In this document: piece by piece, positions 1-7,154 of the stretch
Numbering within the stretch: the stretch's first letter is position 1
How the letters are laid out: every line of letters begins with the position of its first letter
From: DATKCF01 sp035513345
Lineage (GTDB): Bacteria; Gemmatimonadota; Gemmatimonadetes; Longimicrobiales; RSA9
Assembly: GCA_035513345.1 (NCBI GenBank)
Contig: DATKCF010000071.1
Span: 1-26,692, forward strand
Direction: 5' to 3'
DNA: 26,692 nt
Position numbers and translations under genes: made by a program
Notes under the pieces: model-generated
Seen by the model: only the letters and a program-made list of their open reading frames with translations
The model's database searches: none
Told to the model about the DNA's origin: nothing

Positions 1-1
1 G

Positions 2-121
2 AGCCGGCAGCAGGCCTTTGGTCAGGAAATGACCGTCACCCTCGAATCGATCGAGTTCGGCGGCGTCGATGCAACCGCCTTCGAATTGCCCGACGCGATC
101 AGGGCGCTCGTCGGCAAATGA
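2..121 (+). CDS. C-terminal 39 residues of an unidentified protein (5' end outside window)
   Basis: An open frame enters from the left edge and ends at TGA 119-121. It reads as 39 plausible residues ending FELPDAIRALVGK, with no stop and with codon use like that of the other genes (G or C in most third positions). An ending of the form F-x-L-P-x-x-I-x-x-L is common in small periplasmic or lipoprotein-like proteins of this kind of bacterium, but no family can be assigned from so short a piece. The long inverted-repeat element begins only a few bases after the stop codon, so no room is left for an ordinary terminator. Confidence 0.5.
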   Translation, partial: SRQQAFGQEMTVTLESIEFGGVDATAFELPDAIRALVGK

Positions 122-126
122 TCCCT

Positions 127-784
127 GTTCGCGTACTGCACTGGGGATGTGGGGATGGTGACGGCGATCGGGAGTTGGGGGACCGGGGGGATGAACTGAT
201 TCTGTAAGTACAACAACAGAAATAGATCCGGAACAGAAATCTGGAACAGAAGATTTGTTTAGAGGGCTCTTCCGACTTAGGCATGGGTTGTTTCGAGTCC
301 GCCGCTATCGAACGCGCTGGCCGGCCTGGCTGCATACCGGCCGCGTGCACTCCAGAGTGGTTTGTCACCACTGGCTGCACGCGCCGGCGCAACGTGAACC
401 TTGCCCCAAACCGGCATCTGCCGGGCGCGGGGCAACATTGACTGTTGCTGGAGCGGTGAATCATACCCCGCCCGTACCGCTCAAACGAGCCGGGGCAACC
501 CGACACCTCCATGCGCCGTCAGAATTGCCCCAGACTTGAGAAATGCCGCTCTGGGGAAAGGTCCACGTCACGCCGCGACCGGATCGGCCCAGGAAACCGG
601 TGCCCCTGCCCGGCCGACAGGACCCATGGCGGCCCTGTCCCACTGCGACGGAATGAACCCACGCCGAAGCCGGAAGCGCCCGGATTATTTCTGTTGTTGT
701 AAACCTACAGAATCAGTTCATCCCCCCAGTCCCCCATCTCCCGATCGCCGTCCCGGTCTCCACATCCCCAGTGTAGTTCGCGCA
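127..784. repeat. 660-bp element bounded by about 100-bp inverted arms
   Basis: The left arm (about 130-230) matches the reverse complement of the right arm (about 680-783) at close to nine bases in ten. Shared blocks include ACTGGGGATGTGG, ACGGCGATCGGGAG, GGGGGGATGAACTGATTCTG and ACAACAACAGAAAT. Pairing resumes further in: 268-293 against the complement of about 661-688 (CTTCCGACTTAGGC against CTTCCGGCTTCGGC). The left side has about 40 extra bases containing three GAACAGAA-like direct repeats (215-252). The core, 352-660, also occurs at 21530-21858. No convincing protein is encoded inside; the short open frames do not resemble a transposase. The element may be a non-autonomous mobile element (MITE-like) or a large structured RNA or DNA locus. 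No clear target-site duplication is visible. Confidence 0.75.
352..690 (-). repeat. Copy A of a 330-bp structured repeat
   Basis: Read on the minus strand, this stretch matches 21530-21858 on the plus strand at roughly 90 percent by eye, from the motif GGCATGGGTTCATTCCGTCG through to CCAGTGGTGAC. Several potential hairpins run in series (plus-strand coordinates): TTGCCCC 401-407 with GGGGCAA 429-435, enclosing CCGGCA 411-416 with TGCCGG 419-424; GCAACA 432-437 with TGTTGC 443-448; AGCGGT 452-457 with ACCGCT 476-481; GGGGCAA 492-498 with TTGCCCC 525-531; and CCCCAGA 528-534 with TCTGGGG 550-556. The second and the last overlap neighbours, so they would be alternative folds. Function unknown. 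Confidence 0.75.
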
Positions 785-811
785 TGACGTGTCGTTCGCG
801 CATGACGTGTC
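776..811. repeat. Perfect 18-bp tandem duplication beside the glnA stop codon
   Basis: The unit GTTCGCGCATGACGTGTC occurs at 776-793 and again at 794-811 without change. The second copy ends two bases before the glnA stop codon (TCA on the plus strand, 814-816). The first copy overlaps the outer end of the inverted-repeat element. Confidence 0.9.
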
Positions 812-813
812 GC

Positions 814-2250
814 TCAGAACTGCGACCACAGGAACTGGTTCGTGACCTCGTGGTGATAGACGATCTCGGAGGTCTTGACCTGTGTACCGAGCGCCCGCGG
901 ACAGCGGTGCGCTGACGCGGTCTTCAGCTCCGCATACTTCGCGTGAACGGCGTCGCCCAGGATCTGCTTCATGAAACGGCTCGACTTGAACAGGCGGATG
1001 CCGTCGTAGATGTTGTCAGGCAGATAACGCGCCCGGGATCGCGCGGCCTTCTTCTTTGACGGCTCGGGCCCCTCGAGTCCGGTCCTCAGCACGGTGTACA
1101 GCGCCATGTAGGGGTTCGCGTCCGGCGCAATCGAACGGACCTCGATGCGCGCCGAACGCTCGTTCGCGATCGGGATACGGACCATCGAGCCGCGATCGAT
1201 CGGCGATGCCTTGATCTGGTTCGGCGCTTCGTAGTGCGGATCGAGACGGCGATAGCCGTTCACGCTCGAGTTCAGCACGAGGCAGCTGTCCTCGCCGCTC
1301 TCGAGGATGCGCTCCACGAAGTTCCACGCTTTCTCCGACAGGTTGTTCCTGCCCTTCGCGTCCCAGAACAGGTTCCTGTCCTTGCGGGCGAGCGACACGT
1401 TCGTGTGCATGCCACTGCCGTTCACGCCGGTCACGGGCTTCGGCAGGAAGGATGCCGTACAGTCCATGCGCGCCGCGGTCTGGCGAGCGAGCAGCTTGTA
1501 GAGCTGGATCTGATCCGCCGCGATCGTGACCTCACTGTAGCCGTAGTTCATCTCGAACTGTGAGGGCGCGACTTCCGGATGGTCTTTCTCGTTCGCGAAA
1601 CCCATCGCGCGCTGCGCTTCGGCGGCCTTGTCGATGAACTGGCGGAGCGCATCGCCGGGCAGCGAATGATAGTAGCCGCCCGTGCTGACGTACTCGAAGC
1701 GGCCGGTCTCGTGGTAGTGGCGCTCCGCGTCGCGGCCACGGAACAGGAACCCTTCGATCTCGTTGGCGGCATTGCACGTCACGCCGTCCTTCTCGAATAC
1801 CTCATCGGTATACGCGCGCAACAACGAGCGCATGTCCCCGTGGTAGCGTGCGCCGTCCTGCTCACGGACCTCGCCGAATACCAGAACCTTGCCGGCGCCG
1901 AAGATGTCGGCCGGCAACCAGTAGAACGCGGGCCAGTCGATGTGCAGACGCAGATCCGATTCAGCCTGTACCGAGAAACCGCGGATCGATGATCCGTCGA
2001 ACGTGAGATTGTCCGCGGCCTTGAGAAGGAACTTCTTGTCGTAGTCCAGCATGTGCAGCCGGCCCTCGAGATCGCTGAAGCAGACGGTCACCGCCTTGAT
2101 CCGCTTCTCGTTCGAGAGATAGCTCATGCGTGCTTCCTGCACTTCGTCCGCCGGCCTGCGGTCCAGCCGCTGCTGCTTTGCTTCGAGATTCAGTTCCTCG
2201 AGTTGTTCGTACGGGATCTCCAGGAAATCGCGCAGCTGGATCGCGGACAT
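814..2250 (-). CDS. glnA: Glutamine synthetase, type I-like
   Basis: Predicted to make glutamine from glutamate, ammonia and ATP in the cytoplasm, the main entry of ammonia into metabolism. The 478-residue length fits the GS-I family. An N-terminal beta-grasp part contains FDGSSIRGF near residues 84-92. The catalytic domain carries NEIEGFLF, APSQFEMNYG, the ATP-loop-like KPVTGVNGSGMHTN and NGYRRLDPHYEAPNQI. The classical arginine-rich RNRSA-type motif is replaced by IDRGSMVRIP, and KPLFGDNGSG-type sequence by KPVTGVNGSG, so this is a divergent branch. NIYDG lies where enterobacterial GS has its adenylylated tyrosine (NLYDLP), but modification cannot be judged. The ATG start has AAGGAG eight bases upstream. 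ychF ends 130 bp upstream on the same strand. Glutamine synthetase is near certain; a related gamma-glutamyl ligase is a less likely alternative. Confidence 0.9.
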   Translation of the reverse strand: MSAIQLRDFLEIPYEQLEELNLEAKQQRLDRRPADEVQEARMSYLSNEKRIKAVTVCFSDLEGRLHMLDYDKKFLLKAADNLTFDGSSIRGFSVQAESDLRLHIDWPAFYWLPADIFGAGKVLVFGEVREQDGARYHGDMRSLLRAYTDEVFEKDGVTCNAANEIEGFLFRGRDAERHYHETGRFEYVSTGGYYHSLPGDALRQFIDKAAEAQRAMGFANEKDHPEVAPSQFEMNYGYSEVTIAADQIQLYKLLARQTAARMDCTASFLPKPVTGVNGSGMHTNVSLARKDRNLFWDAKGRNNLSEKAWNFVERILESGEDSCLVLNSSVNGYRRLDPHYEAPNQIKASPIDRGSMVRIPIANERSARIEVRSIAPDANPYMALYTVLRTGLEGPEPSKKKAARSRARYLPDNIYDGIRLFKSSRFMKQILGDAVHAKYAELKTASAHRCPRALGTQVKTSEIVYHHEVTNQFLWSQF

Positions 2251-2380
2251 GGACCGGCTCTCCTTGTGCTTGAGGCGTGTGCGTGATGGCGGACGCAGCC
2301 GATGCTGCTTGCGCCACCGGAGAAGATACGGGCTGGCGAGTCAGGCAGCCACGGTGGAGGGAGCGGCCGGGCGAGGTCGG

Positions 2381-3421
2381 TCAGACATTGAACCGGATCG
2401 ACATGATGTCGCCATCCTGGACGACGTAGTCCTTGCCTTCGACCTGTAGCCGGCCCGCGTCCTTCACCGCCTGCTCCGACCCGAACTCCATGAAAACGTC
2501 GTAAGGCGTGACCTCGGCGCGGATGAAGCCCCGCTCGAGGTCGGAATGGATACGGCCGGCCGCCTGGCGGGCCCGGGTTCCTCGTCGGATGGTCCATGCG
2601 CGAACCTCGTCCGGGCCGACTGTGATGAAGGAGACCAGGTCGAGCAGACCGTACGCCGTCCGGATGAACCTGCTGAGGGCCGACTCCTGCAGGCCGAGAT
2701 CGGCGAGGAATGCGGCCTGGTCGTCCGGTGCGAGGCCCGCGATCTCCGCTTCCACGCTGGCCGACAGCACCAGGCCGGCCGCTCCGATCTCTTCGATCCG
2801 GCGGTCCAGCTCGGCCGGCATCGGTTCCGCCGCCCGGTCCTCACTCACGTTCAATGCCACCAGCAGAGGCCGGTCCGTCAACAGCCCGTAGCCCCGCAGC
2901 AGATCGCGGTTGAGTTCCGCCGGCGGCATCGACCGGACCGGTCGCTCCGACTCCAGCGCGTCCTTCATCCGCCCGAAGGCTTCAAGCTCCAGAGGATTCG
3001 CTTTCTCTTTCCGGCCCCGCTCGATGCGCCGCTCGACGACCTCGAGATCCGCCAGAATGCACTCCGCGTGGAACGACTCCAGATCGCCCGGCGGGTCCGG
3101 TTCGCCCTCGAGCGCCGGATTGTCGAACCCGCGGACCACCATGCACAGCGCCTCCTGGTCCCGGATCTGCTGGAGGCCCCGCCGCGACAGGCCCTTCTTC
3201 TCCGCGCCATGCTCGCCCGGTATGTCGCAGAATGTCATCTCCGCGTACACCGTCTTCTTCGGCGAGTAGATTGCCGTCAGCCGATCGATCCGCTCGTCCG
3301 GCACGCGCACCGTGCCCAACCGCACCTCGCCGCCGAATCCGACCGGCACGTCCAGACCCGTCAGCGTATTGAACACCGTCGTCTTGCCCGACCCCGCGAA
3401 ACCCACCAGTCCGATCTTCAT
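2381..3421 (-). CDS. ychF: YchF/Obg-family P-loop nucleotidase (divergent)
   Basis: YchF (OLA1) proteins are cytoplasmic, ribosome-associated ATPases or GTPases of the Obg family. From the ATG at 3421 the protein has 346 residues, slightly short for YchF (about 363). The P-loop GFAGSGKTT is at residues 7-15, DIPGEHG is the switch II/G3 region, and LNVSE stands where YchF has NxxE instead of the GTPase NKxD. The C-terminal TGS-like domain is very typical: VGPDEVRAWTIRRG, AAGRIHSDLERGFIRAEV, EGKDYVVQDGDIMSIRFNV. The usual YchF P-loop is GLPNVGKST, so the G1 motif here is unusual and more like a generic P-loop. A TTG seven codons upstream (3442) is unlikely as the start because it overlaps a TATAAT box; the ATG has AGGGA just upstream. 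Confidence 0.88.
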   Translation of the reverse strand: MKIGLVGFAGSGKTTVFNTLTGLDVPVGFGGEVRLGTVRVPDERIDRLTAIYSPKKTVYAEMTFCDIPGEHGAEKKGLSRRGLQQIRDQEALCMVVRGFDNPALEGEPDPPGDLESFHAECILADLEVVERRIERGRKEKANPLELEAFGRMKDALESERPVRSMPPAELNRDLLRGYGLLTDRPLLVALNVSEDRAAEPMPAELDRRIEEIGAAGLVLSASVEAEIAGLAPDDQAAFLADLGLQESALSRFIRTAYGLLDLVSFITVGPDEVRAWTIRRGTRARQAAGRIHSDLERGFIRAEVTPYDVFMEFGSEQAVKDAGRLQVEGKDYVVQDGDIMSIRFNV

Positions 3422-3441
3422 TTTCCCTGTCTGCCTCGACA

Positions 3442-3447
3442 ATTATA
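3442..3447 (-). promoter_or_regulatory. Candidate -10 box of ychF
   Basis: TATAAT, a perfect sigma70-type -10 hexamer, lies on the minus strand 20 bp upstream of the ychF ATG. It would give a leader of only about 13 nt. No good -35 is seen at 16-18 bp, so the assignment is tentative. Confidence 0.4.
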
Positions 3448-3521
3448 CCTGCTGGAGGCGACACGATACGCCCAACGAGCCCCGCGCGCACGTGCGTGAT
3501 ACCCCGCGCGCGAGTCTCCTA

Positions 3522-3586
3522 AACGGAAAACGGTTTCACGAACGGAAAACGGTTTCACGCTGGGGGCGCAGGGGGAGCGGACGCGG
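3522..3586 (+). repeat. Tandem 19-bp duplication leading into a GTTTCACGC-family repeat
   Basis: AACGGAAAACGGTTTCACG occurs twice back to back (3522-3540 and 3541-3559). The second copy runs into a GC-rich stretch to 3586 ending in GGGGGAGCGGACGCGG. The same GC-rich sequence occurs at 23048-23082 and 24995-25029, and a variant at 21413-21455. The gap 3443-3890 otherwise holds the terminator at 3728-3750 and the reverse-oriented copy at 3791-3827. No gene was seen in it. Confidence 0.8.
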
Positions 3587-3727
3587 TTGGCGACGCGCAC
3601 CCGCCGGGCTCGCACCGGCATTTCGGGGCGCCGTTTTTTGTTGGTGGCTCTTTCGGGTTCACCCGGGGTTCACTTTGGACGCGCGGCTCGGGTCTCTGGG
3701 CGCCGAGGGGTTGCGGGTGTCTCCCCC

Positions 3728-3750
3728 AAAAAAAACCGGCACGCAGCCGG
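3728..3750 (-). terminator. Intrinsic terminator for the membrane-protein gene
   Basis: Read on the minus strand: a short hairpin CCGGC-tgcgt-GCCGG (3750-3736) followed directly by a run of eight T (3735-3728). It lies about 140 bp past the stop codon of the gene at 3891-5081. The stem is only 5 bp but all G-C. Confidence 0.5.
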
Positions 3751-3790
3751 CCCCGGAATGGCTGCAGATCCCACCGCGAACCCGGCTCCC

Positions 3791-3827
3791 GGCGTCCTCC
3801 GCCCCCCTGCGGCCCCCGCGTGAAACC
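3791..3827 (-). repeat. Reverse-oriented GTTTCACGC-family repeat
   Basis: Reading GGTTTCACGCGGGGGCCGCA and on through a G-rich stretch on the minus strand, it faces the plus-strand copy at 3553-3586. A near-identical sequence, also reverse-oriented, is at 23295-23337. Both end with GGCGTCCTCC or CAGCGTCCTCC on the plus strand. Confidence 0.7.
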
Positions 3828-3890
3828 CCCTGCCGACGCGATGCCCGCCGAGACGCCCTACCTGCCGAGAGGCGCTGCCCGCCGATCAGC

Positions 3891-5081
3891 CTACACGGCC
3901 GGTGAGGCTTCGATCGGCTGCGCAGTCGCGGTGTTCGCGGACGGATCCTCGTCCTCGTCCGTGTCGCCTGAAGTATCGTGCGGCGGCTCGTCGACCGGGA
4001 TGGGCGGCACCGGCACGTACACGATGGGGTGTGCGCTGAACAGCAGCAGCGGCATCACGGCCAGTGAGAACGCCCACTTGGCGGCAACAACCGGGCCCGG
4101 ACCGGTCAGGAACGCGCGACAGTAGTCGGCAAGGCCGTCCCACGAGCCGCCGATCGCGACGAACATTGCGGCGGTCAGGACGGGCGTCACGACGGCAGCG
4201 AACGCGGTGGCGCGAAGCAGGTGGCGCCGGCCCGGTCCGCGCGGCAGGGTCATATCGGCGCCCTCGCCGACCTGGACGACTGTGGGCCGGGCACCGAGCA
4301 GAACGATCGCGGCGAGTGCGACGACCGGCCAGCTCAGCGGGTGCATGCCGACCAGTTCGTAGGCCGAGACCGGCCAGAACCCGGCGGCAACGAAGACCGC
4401 GGCGGCAATCCATGCGGCGACGGTCACGAACGCGAGTCGAGTCGAGACTCGTCTGGCCGCCAGCGCGCGGGCGGCCTGAGCGGCCGAACGCTCCCGCTTC
4501 CGGCCCGGCCCCCGCTGGTACCACAGCGCGAAGCCGACGAAGAGCGCTGTCGTCGCCACGAACACAATGAACTCGCTGGCGTAGATGGCAAGGAGGCCAC
4601 CGCCGATCTCGACTGGCGAGCCGACGAACGTGTCCGCAGGCACGTACAGCGCGTGGAACACCGCCTGCGCTCCCGTGAACGCCATCGCCGCAATGATGAC
4701 TGTCTTGTAGAACACGGACGCAAGGATCCCACCTGCCAGGAATCCGACAAGGGCGGCGCCGGCGACGGATTCGGACCCGGCGAAGGCGACAGTCCCCGCC
4801 GCCGCGATCATCGCGGTCGTGGCGCCCGCGGTCAGGAACACGGTGATCCGCTGAAGCGGCCACGCGACGAGGGCGCCCAGCACGCCGCCGGCGAGGGCGC
4901 CGGTGAGAACGGCTTCCTCCTGGCCGGTCAGTCCGCCGGCGGCCGCGGCGCCGAGTGCGGCGCCCACCAGCATTCCGACCGATCCGACCCATACGCGGAA
5001 GATCCTGAGTCCCCACAATACCAGAGCGAAGCCTGCGGCCAGCCAGATTGCGTTTATCGCGGCGAGCGTTCCTGCGGGCAC
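3891..5081 (-). CDS. Multi-pass membrane protein, DUF4203-like
   Basis: A 396-residue protein with about nine to ten hydrophobic segments rich in Ala and Gly. They include LAAINAIWLAAGFALVLWG at the N-terminus, the Gly-rich VGMLVGAALGAAAAGGL, AVLTGALAGGVLGALVAWPL, and others to about residue 365. The acidic tail (DTDEDEDPSAN) is soluble. The repeated GA-rich helices and the N-terminal layout resemble DUF4203/TMEM198-type proteins, whose role is not established. The GTG at 5081 was chosen because GGAGG lies six bases upstream and the first membrane segment then starts at once; an upstream GTG at 5174 would add 31 hydrophilic residues without a good ribosome site. A terminator follows at 3728-3750. 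Function unknown; the DUF4203 assignment is from general resemblance only. Confidence 0.7.
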   Translation of the reverse strand: MPAGTLAAINAIWLAAGFALVLWGLRIFRVWVGSVGMLVGAALGAAAAGGLTGQEEAVLTGALAGGVLGALVAWPLQRITVFLTAGATTAMIAAAGTVAFAGSESVAGAALVGFLAGGILASVFYKTVIIAAMAFTGAQAVFHALYVPADTFVGSPVEIGGGLLAIYASEFIVFVATTALFVGFALWYQRGPGRKRERSAAQAARALAARRVSTRLAFVTVAAWIAAAVFVAAGFWPVSAYELVGMHPLSWPVVALAAIVLLGARPTVVQVGEGADMTLPRGPGRRHLLRATAFAAVVTPVLTAAMFVAIGGSWDGLADYCRAFLTGPGPVVAAKWAFSLAVMPLLLFSAHPIVYVPVPPIPVDEPPHDTSGDTDEDEDPSANTATAQPIEASPAV

Positions 5082-5401
5082 GGTCAACCTCCGTGTCGAG
5101 CGGCGGGTGATCCCTTCATATCCCTGATGTACATCAATACGTACGACTCGCGAATCGGTGTCATCGTTGCACACGGAATCGCGCGGCGTTTGCCGGACGG
5201 CATGTCGTTGTGATCACGCGAAGCTGCAGGCACCTCGAGCCCGGTCCCTTCGTCAGGATATCCCTGGCCGTTCATCCCCCGATCGCAGTCCGCATCCCCC
5301 GTGTCCCCATTCTGCTGTACTACCTTCGGTACCCGCGAGCGGCGACCGGCAGATCCGGCCCACAATCCGTGGGCTCACGCGTACCGGTTCACAGCGTGGT
5401 C
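5082..5401. other. Gap without a recognised gene
   Basis: This 320-bp stretch separates the DUF2277 gene from the membrane-protein gene. Apart from the duplicated DUF2277 gene end (5373-5416) nothing coding or structured stands out. It probably contains the promoter of the membrane-protein gene, but no convincing hexamer pair was found. Confidence 0.4.
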
Positions 5402-5416
5402 TCACGCGTACCGCTT
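5373..5416. repeat. 17-bp direct repeat duplicating the DUF2277 gene end
   Basis: CTCACGCGTACCGGTTC (5373-5389) recurs as CTCACGCGTACCGCTTC (5400-5416), 27 bp apart and with one difference. The second copy contains the stop codon and the last codons (Arg-Tyr-Ala-stop) of the DUF2277 gene on the minus strand, so those codons exist twice. Confidence 0.8.
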
Positions 5417-5668
5417 CGCGGCGCGCTCTCTTGCCTTGATCGCCTCGACCTCGCGGTCCTTCGGCGGTGAGTTCGTCTCGAGCGACTCGATCAGACGCCG
5501 AGCAGCATCCGTCACCTCGTCGACCGCCAGGTTGAATGCCTGCTCATTGGCCTGTGACGGCTTCGTGTACCCGCTGATCTTGCGGACGAACTGCAGTGCC
5601 GACGCGCGGATCTCATCGTCCGTTGCCGGCGGTTCGAAGTTGAAGAGCGGTCTGATGTTTCTGCACAT
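5402..5668 (-). CDS. DUF2277 domain-containing protein
   Basis: A small 88-residue protein matching the DUF2277 family over its whole length: it begins MCRNIRPLFNFEPPATDDEI, has ALQFVRKISGYTKPSQAN, then AFNLAVDEVTDAARRLIESL and the basic tail KDREVEAIKARERAAKRYA. The length is normal for the family, whose function is unknown. Cys2 and the N-terminal motif are the most conserved part in related proteins as I recall them. It lies 131 bp downstream of the cytochrome gene on the same strand. The last codons are duplicated just beyond the stop (5373-5389). Confidence 0.9.
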   Translation of the reverse strand: MCRNIRPLFNFEPPATDDEIRASALQFVRKISGYTKPSQANEQAFNLAVDEVTDAARRLIESLETNSPPKDREVEAIKARERAAKRYA

Positions 5669-5799
5669 GATCGGTTTCCCACGAGACAGTTTCGAGTTGG
5701 CGCGCTGGAGTCGTTCCGCAGCGATCCGGCTCAGCCGTCGGATCCGCCGGATCCCGTCGCGTCCGTGGTATCCGGCGTGTCGCTTTCACCCGTGTCCGG

Positions 5800-6996
5800 C
5801 TAGCCAGTACCGAAGATACGCTCGTATTCGAGCGGATGCTCCTCGCGCAGGCGGTCGAGCGCAATCTTGCCCGTGAAGATCGACTTGTCGAGCGGGAAGA
5901 TCTCGGGCCGCAGGATGACGCTCCACGTATGCCACAGGATCACGACGAGCACGGCGAAAGTGCCCTCGAGTCCGTGCAGGACGCGGCCGGCGGCAATCAC
6001 GCTACCCGGGATCACCCACGACACCAGCTCCGGGAACAGCAGCATGATGCCCGTGATCGACATCAGCGTACCGCCGAGGAAGAGGCCCCAGTACTCGAAC
6101 TTCGCGCGGAAATCGAACTTCCCGACTCTGGGCGCGGGCGCGAGGCCCCGAAAGTAACGGACCGTCTGGACCGTGTCCGCGAAGTCCTTGCGCCTGGCGA
6201 ACATGATCGGCAGTCGCCGTTGGCGGACGGCGCGGACCAGCGCTCGCACGACGTGGACCGCGAGCAGAACGATGAACAGTACACCCGTGACCTGATGGAT
6301 CGCGCGTGTCGACGCGATCCCGCCGAACAGGCCGACCACCACATCGGCGAACGCCGAGCCCGGCCATAACTGTGGCAGTCCCGTGAGCACGAGCAGCGTG
6401 AACGAAGTCATGCTCAGGAAATGCTCGATCCGCTCGCCGAGGCTGAACCGCGTCACCGCGATGCCCGCGTTCGGACCGTGCGCGTGCGATGCATGGACGA
6501 CGGCCGCTCTGCGCTGCCGTCTGTAGTGGCCCAGCTCGAGCATGATGTTGAGCATGAGTCCGCCCAGCACGATCGGCACGAACGAGTAGTAGAACAGCCG
6601 GATCGCCCAGATCAGGACCGCGCTGTCAGGACCGACCCGGTCGTGGCCGATCCACGCGCCCGCGATACGGTCATCGGCCCGCTCGTGGCACTCCAGGCAG
6701 ACAGCGACAACGTCTTCGCGTGCAATCCACTCGACGGCATGCGCACCATGACAGTCCGAACAGATCAGGACGTCCGGCTGCGCTTCGCCCTCCGGATGGC
6801 TCCACAGATAGTGCAGCGTCGTGCCATGGAAATCGTCCGCATAGCTCTCCGCGGCGAGGACCGGCAGATCGTAGCTGCCGATCAGCAGCTCGTCGGAGTG
6901 GCACCGGATGCACAGGGCAGTTGCTTCCAGCCCGGCGCCGCTGTGGGTCGCGAATGCGGGATCGTGCGCTCGATGGCACGTCCCGCAGCTCGGCAC
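5800..6996 (-). CDS. Multihaem cytochrome c fused to a cytochrome b-type membrane domain (C-terminal part of a broken gene)
   Basis: From the GTG at 6996 it reads 398 residues. Four CxxCH haem c sites lie at residues 4-8, 29-33, 79-83 and 100-104, and reading back in the same frame to about 7157 adds another (CGACH) and a DCHVSH sequence. Then come four or five membrane helices with the histidines expected of a cytochrome b (GERIEHFLSM, RAIHQVTGVLF, LLAVHVVRALV, GRVLHGLEG, VILWHTWSV), as in formate dehydrogenase gamma or NapC/CybB-like quinol oxidoreductases. It would pass electrons between the quinone pool and periplasmic haem proteins. GTG 6996 has no clear ribosome site and lies inside the haem region, so it is probably not the natural start; the true N-terminus is in another frame (7155-7421). 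Confidence 0.7.
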   Translation of the reverse strand: MPSCGTCHRAHDPAFATHSGAGLEATALCIRCHSDELLIGSYDLPVLAAESYADDFHGTTLHYLWSHPEGEAQPDVLICSDCHGAHAVEWIAREDVVAVCLECHERADDRIAGAWIGHDRVGPDSAVLIWAIRLFYYSFVPIVLGGLMLNIMLELGHYRRQRRAAVVHASHAHGPNAGIAVTRFSLGERIEHFLSMTSFTLLVLTGLPQLWPGSAFADVVVGLFGGIASTRAIHQVTGVLFIVLLAVHVVRALVRAVRQRRLPIMFARRKDFADTVQTVRYFRGLAPAPRVGKFDFRAKFEYWGLFLGGTLMSITGIMLLFPELVSWVIPGSVIAAGRVLHGLEGTFAVLVVILWHTWSVILRPEIFPLDKSIFTGKIALDRLREEHPLEYERIFGTG

Positions 6997-7154
6997 ATCC
7001 GGGTTCGGCGCCGCCGGATCGATCGATGCCGCGTGAGCGCCACTGGCGAACTCCGCCAGCTCATCGGCGTGGCATGCGCCGCACCGTGCCGCGAACAGCG
7101 GCGAGGCATCGGCAACGGGCGGGTCCGTGTGCGAGACGTGGCAATCCGGCCCTG

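Noticed and set aside
461..643. Small minus-strand frame conserved in both copies of the 330-bp repeat (also within 21391-22032)
   Set aside because: Protein similarity simply follows from the DNA repeat. The frame is broken differently at each end, has no ribosome site and no recognisable domain; differences do not favour silent positions.
2546..3499. 317-codon plus-strand open frame opposite ychF
   Set aside because: The minus-strand YchF protein has full family motifs; the opposite frame is Arg/Gln-rich shadow.
3616..3639. Hairpin CGGC/GCCG followed by six T on the plus strand
   Set aside because: The stem is only 4 bp with a 10-base loop, and no plus-strand gene lies upstream to be terminated.
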